From assembly GCA_947683425.1 (NCBI GenBank), contig CANTUQ010000031.1, forward strand, positions 6,893,001 through 6,957,000: 64,000 nucleotides of DNA. Direction: 5' to 3'. Source of the DNA: Excoecaria cochinchinensis. Its lineage: Eukaryota; Streptophyta; Magnoliopsida; Malpighiales; Euphorbiaceae. The notes under the pieces are model-generated. The model saw nothing but the letters and a program-made list of their open reading frames with translations, was not told the origin of the DNA and ran no database searches. Both the position numbers and the translations under genes were made by a program. This document shows, piece after piece, positions 62,021 to 64,000 of the stretch (positions are counted from its first letter, which is position 1; the number at the start of each line of letters is the position of its first letter).

Positions 62021-64000
62021 ATGGAGTCCGCCCGTGGATCGCTTGAGGGGTCAGCGGAAAGTGCGAATCCCCAAGAGCAGGATCCCTCAGTTTCTGGTCC
62101 GGCTCAACCTCCTAGGGGTTATCCTGAGGTGCCTTTGGGACCAATGGAAGCGATGCTCCAGAGTATGACAAGAGTACTTGAAAGGGTAACAGCGCCTAGT
62201 GCACCTATTGAAAGGCTAAGAAAGCATGGTGCAGAGGATTTCTTTGGTACTGGTATAGACGAATCTAACAAAGCAGAGATGTGGTTAGAAAAGACAGCCA
62301 GAGTACTTAAGGAGATAAGATGTCCACCGGAGCAAGAAGTGGAGTGTGCCTTGTCTTTGTTACAAGGTTCAGCTTATGATTGGTGGAAGTTGGTGGCTAG
62401 TCAACTGCAAGTTCCTGAACCGATAACATGGGAGTTCTTTGAGGATGAATTTCAGAACCGGTATGTGACCAAAGCTTATAAGGATGCTAAGTGGGCACAG
62501 TTTCTCACTCTTAAGCAAAGAACAATGTCTGTGGCTGAGTATGAGGATGAGTTCAATAAGCTCAGTAAGTATGCGCCGCCAAGGGTCCTTACAGAAGAGT
62601 TTCGATGTCAGCATTTTGAAGCAGGCTTGAACGAGTCTTTGAAGGTGATGTTAATATCATTGATGTCGGCTCCAAATGTGAGGTATTATCAGTTAGTTCA
62701 GGCAGCCTTGAGGGCGGAGCGTTCTGAAAATATATTGAGAGAAAAGGCTTAAAGAAGAAAGTCTGCAAGAGGTGGTTCTTCTTCAGGCAAGAGAGCGAGG
62801 GAATCGCAAGGAAACTTCGTTGATGAATCTACAGCTAATCCGGCCCCTAGAGGGAGAAGACAGGGTTCTTCTAGGGGAGCGGGCTCAGGTAGAGGAGATG
62901 GCCCTCCTCGATGTTCTCATTGCAATAGACAACATTGGGGTGAATGTCGGTGGTTAACAGGAGGCTGTTTTAAATGTGGCTCTATGGACCATTTACTTGC
63001 AAATTGTCCGAACCGACTTGGAGATCCTTCGGGACAACAAGAAGGGAGCCGAGCTGGATCTAATGTACCCCAAGGGAGTCGTAATAGGGGTAGAGGAAGG
63101 GGTCGAGGTGGACGGTCTCGAGATAGAGAAGTCTCGGAATCAGTTGATCGCCCTGTGCCATCATCTGGTAGGGCTTATGCTATGAAGGCCCGAGAGGAAC
63201 AGAATGCTCCTGAAGTGATTGCCGGTAAGTTCTCTTTGCTTGATTCTGAAGTTTATGTTTTGATTGACCCGGGCTCTACCCATTCTTATGTGTGTTCTGG
63301 TAAGTTGTGGGATAGTTTGGGTAGTGAGGAGAAGATGGAATATGAGATTTGTGTATCCAGTCCGTTGGGTCAGAGTGTTATGGTTAATCGTGTATGTCGG
63401 AAGTGTCCTTTAAAGATTCAGGGTACCGAGTTTGTAGTAGATCTGATTTGTTTGCCATTCCACGAGTTTGATATTATTCTGGGAATGGATTGGTTAGAAA
63501 AGCATCGTGCAGTGGTAGATTGTCATAGGAAAGTAATGGTTTTGAAAGATAAAGATCATTTGCCTGTTATTGTGAAGGGAATTGGAAGCAGTTCTTTGCA
63601 TAATGTGGTTTCAGCTATGAAAGTTAGAAGATTTATCAGGAAGGGATGTGAAGCGTTTTTGGCTGTGGTTTTAGACTCTCGGAGAAGTCAAGTTAAGATT
63701 CAAGATATTCCGATTGTAAGAGATTTTGTAGATGTTTTTCCGGAAGAGTTACCGGGGTTACCTCCCGAGAGAGAAGTTGAATTGTCAGTAGAGATTGTTC
63801 CAGGTACCGCTCCGATTTCTAAGGCTCCTTATAGAATGGCCCCAGTGGAATTGAAGGAATTGAAGAGTCAGTTGCAAGAGTTGTTGGATAAAGGATTCAT
63901 TCGGCCAAGTGTGTCACCGTGGGGTGCTCCAGTGTTGTTTGTTAAGAAGAAAGATGGAACCCTTCGGATGTGCATTGACTATCGACAGCTTAATAAAGTG
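62021..64000 (+). CDS. gag-pol: Tekay Gag-Pol (partial, runs off the window)
   Basis: One frame from ATG 62021 with a single TAA at 62750-62752. The Gag domain covers residues about 70-235: FFGTGIDESNKAEMWLEK, LLQGSAYDWWKL, WEFFEDEFQNRYV, FLTLKQRTMSVAEYEDEF. Beyond the stop come a Gly/Arg-rich stretch, a zinc knuckle CSHCNRQHWGEC (298-309) and a second one CFKCGSMDHLLANC (316-329). The protease follows, with active site LIDPGSTHSY (Asp at 416) and IILGMDWL, then a linker and the RT start (SVSPWGAPVLFVKKKDG, MCIDYRQLNKV at the window end). Related elements use one uninterrupted ORF, so the TAA is most likely a mutation. Stop-codon readthrough is a less likely alternative. Otherwise the frame is intact, which suggests a relatively young copy. 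Confidence 0.9.

Larger units (their letters stand above)
59479..64000 (+). mobile_element. Tekay/Del-type Ty3/gypsy element (5' part)
   Basis: 5' LTR 59479-61913, primer site 61919-61930, then gag-pol from 62021 to the end of the window with the frame still open. It is inserted in the leader of Tat-4. Sequence motifs of Gag, protease and early RT fit the Tekay/Del chromovirus group. The rest of pol and the 3' LTR are outside. Confidence 0.9.

Noticed and set aside
62750..62752. Programmed stop-codon readthrough between Gag and Pol of the Tekay element
   Set aside because: The TAA falls before the zinc knuckles, inside Gag, and related elements have one continuous ORF, so a simple nonsense mutation is more likely.

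Overview
The window is about 64 kb of plant heterochromatin built almost entirely from nested LTR retrotransposons. I see no host gene, tRNA gene or rRNA gene. Lineages typical of flowering plants point to an angiosperm with a large, repeat-rich genome: Ty3/gypsy Athila (tRNA-Asp primer site), Ty3/gypsy Tat/Ogre-like (extra RNase H, YVDDM reverse transcriptase, extra 3' ORFs), Ty3/gypsy Del/Tekay-like (TGGTATCAGAGC primer site), a Copia-type solo LTR and one CACTA DNA-transposon end. The species cannot be told from the sequence.

Layout, left to right. 1-526: terminus of a CACTA-like element. 1085-7430: fragments of a minus-strand Tat element (Tat-1) interrupted by a truncated Athila (Athila-1, 1360-6068). 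7431-11790: a Del-type LTR (Del-1) cut by a complete young element, Athila-2 (11791-19977). Athila-2 has 1618-bp LTRs that differ at about 7 sites and a CTATT target duplication. It carries gag plus a second ORF (ORF-A) but no pol. 19983-22259: a mosaic of duplicated Del LTR pieces. 22260-64000 reads as one deep nest: Tat-2 (ORF-A/ORF-B part only, with two solo LTRs inside) contains Del-3 (31463-37746, non-autonomous), which contains Tat-3 (37747-47068), which contains Tat-4 (47069-59478), which contains a solo Tat LTR (52368-54463) and a Tekay/Del element (59479 to the window end). The right halves of the outer elements should lie beyond the window, and the 5-bp target sites given in the entries predict their edges.

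How the parts work together. The Tat elements carry, downstream of pol, a two-gene cassette: sense ORF-A (ATHILA ORF-1-like domain plus coiled coil) and divergent antisense ORF-B (plant-mobile-domain/DUF7745-like, with a GT-AG intron). Athila-2 carries a homologue of ORF-A. Next to the cassette, on the PPT side, each Tat 3' UTR has its own unrelated tandem repeat.

The most unusual signal is a set of GC-rich, CpG-dense dyad clusters in otherwise AT-rich DNA. Each family has its own word: ACACGGCGGTA/TACCGCCGTGT in Athila-1, GTCACG-TCG-CGTGAC and TCACG-G-CGTGA in Athila-2, GACGGGC/GCCCGTC in Tat, GTCGCG-AG-CGCGAC in Del/Tekay. In Athila and Tat the clusters sit in U3 before the TATA-like box, and matching dyads recur between the extra ORFs where an internal promoter would be expected. 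My hypothesis, not demonstrated, is that these are family-specific recognition sites read by an element-encoded or host factor.
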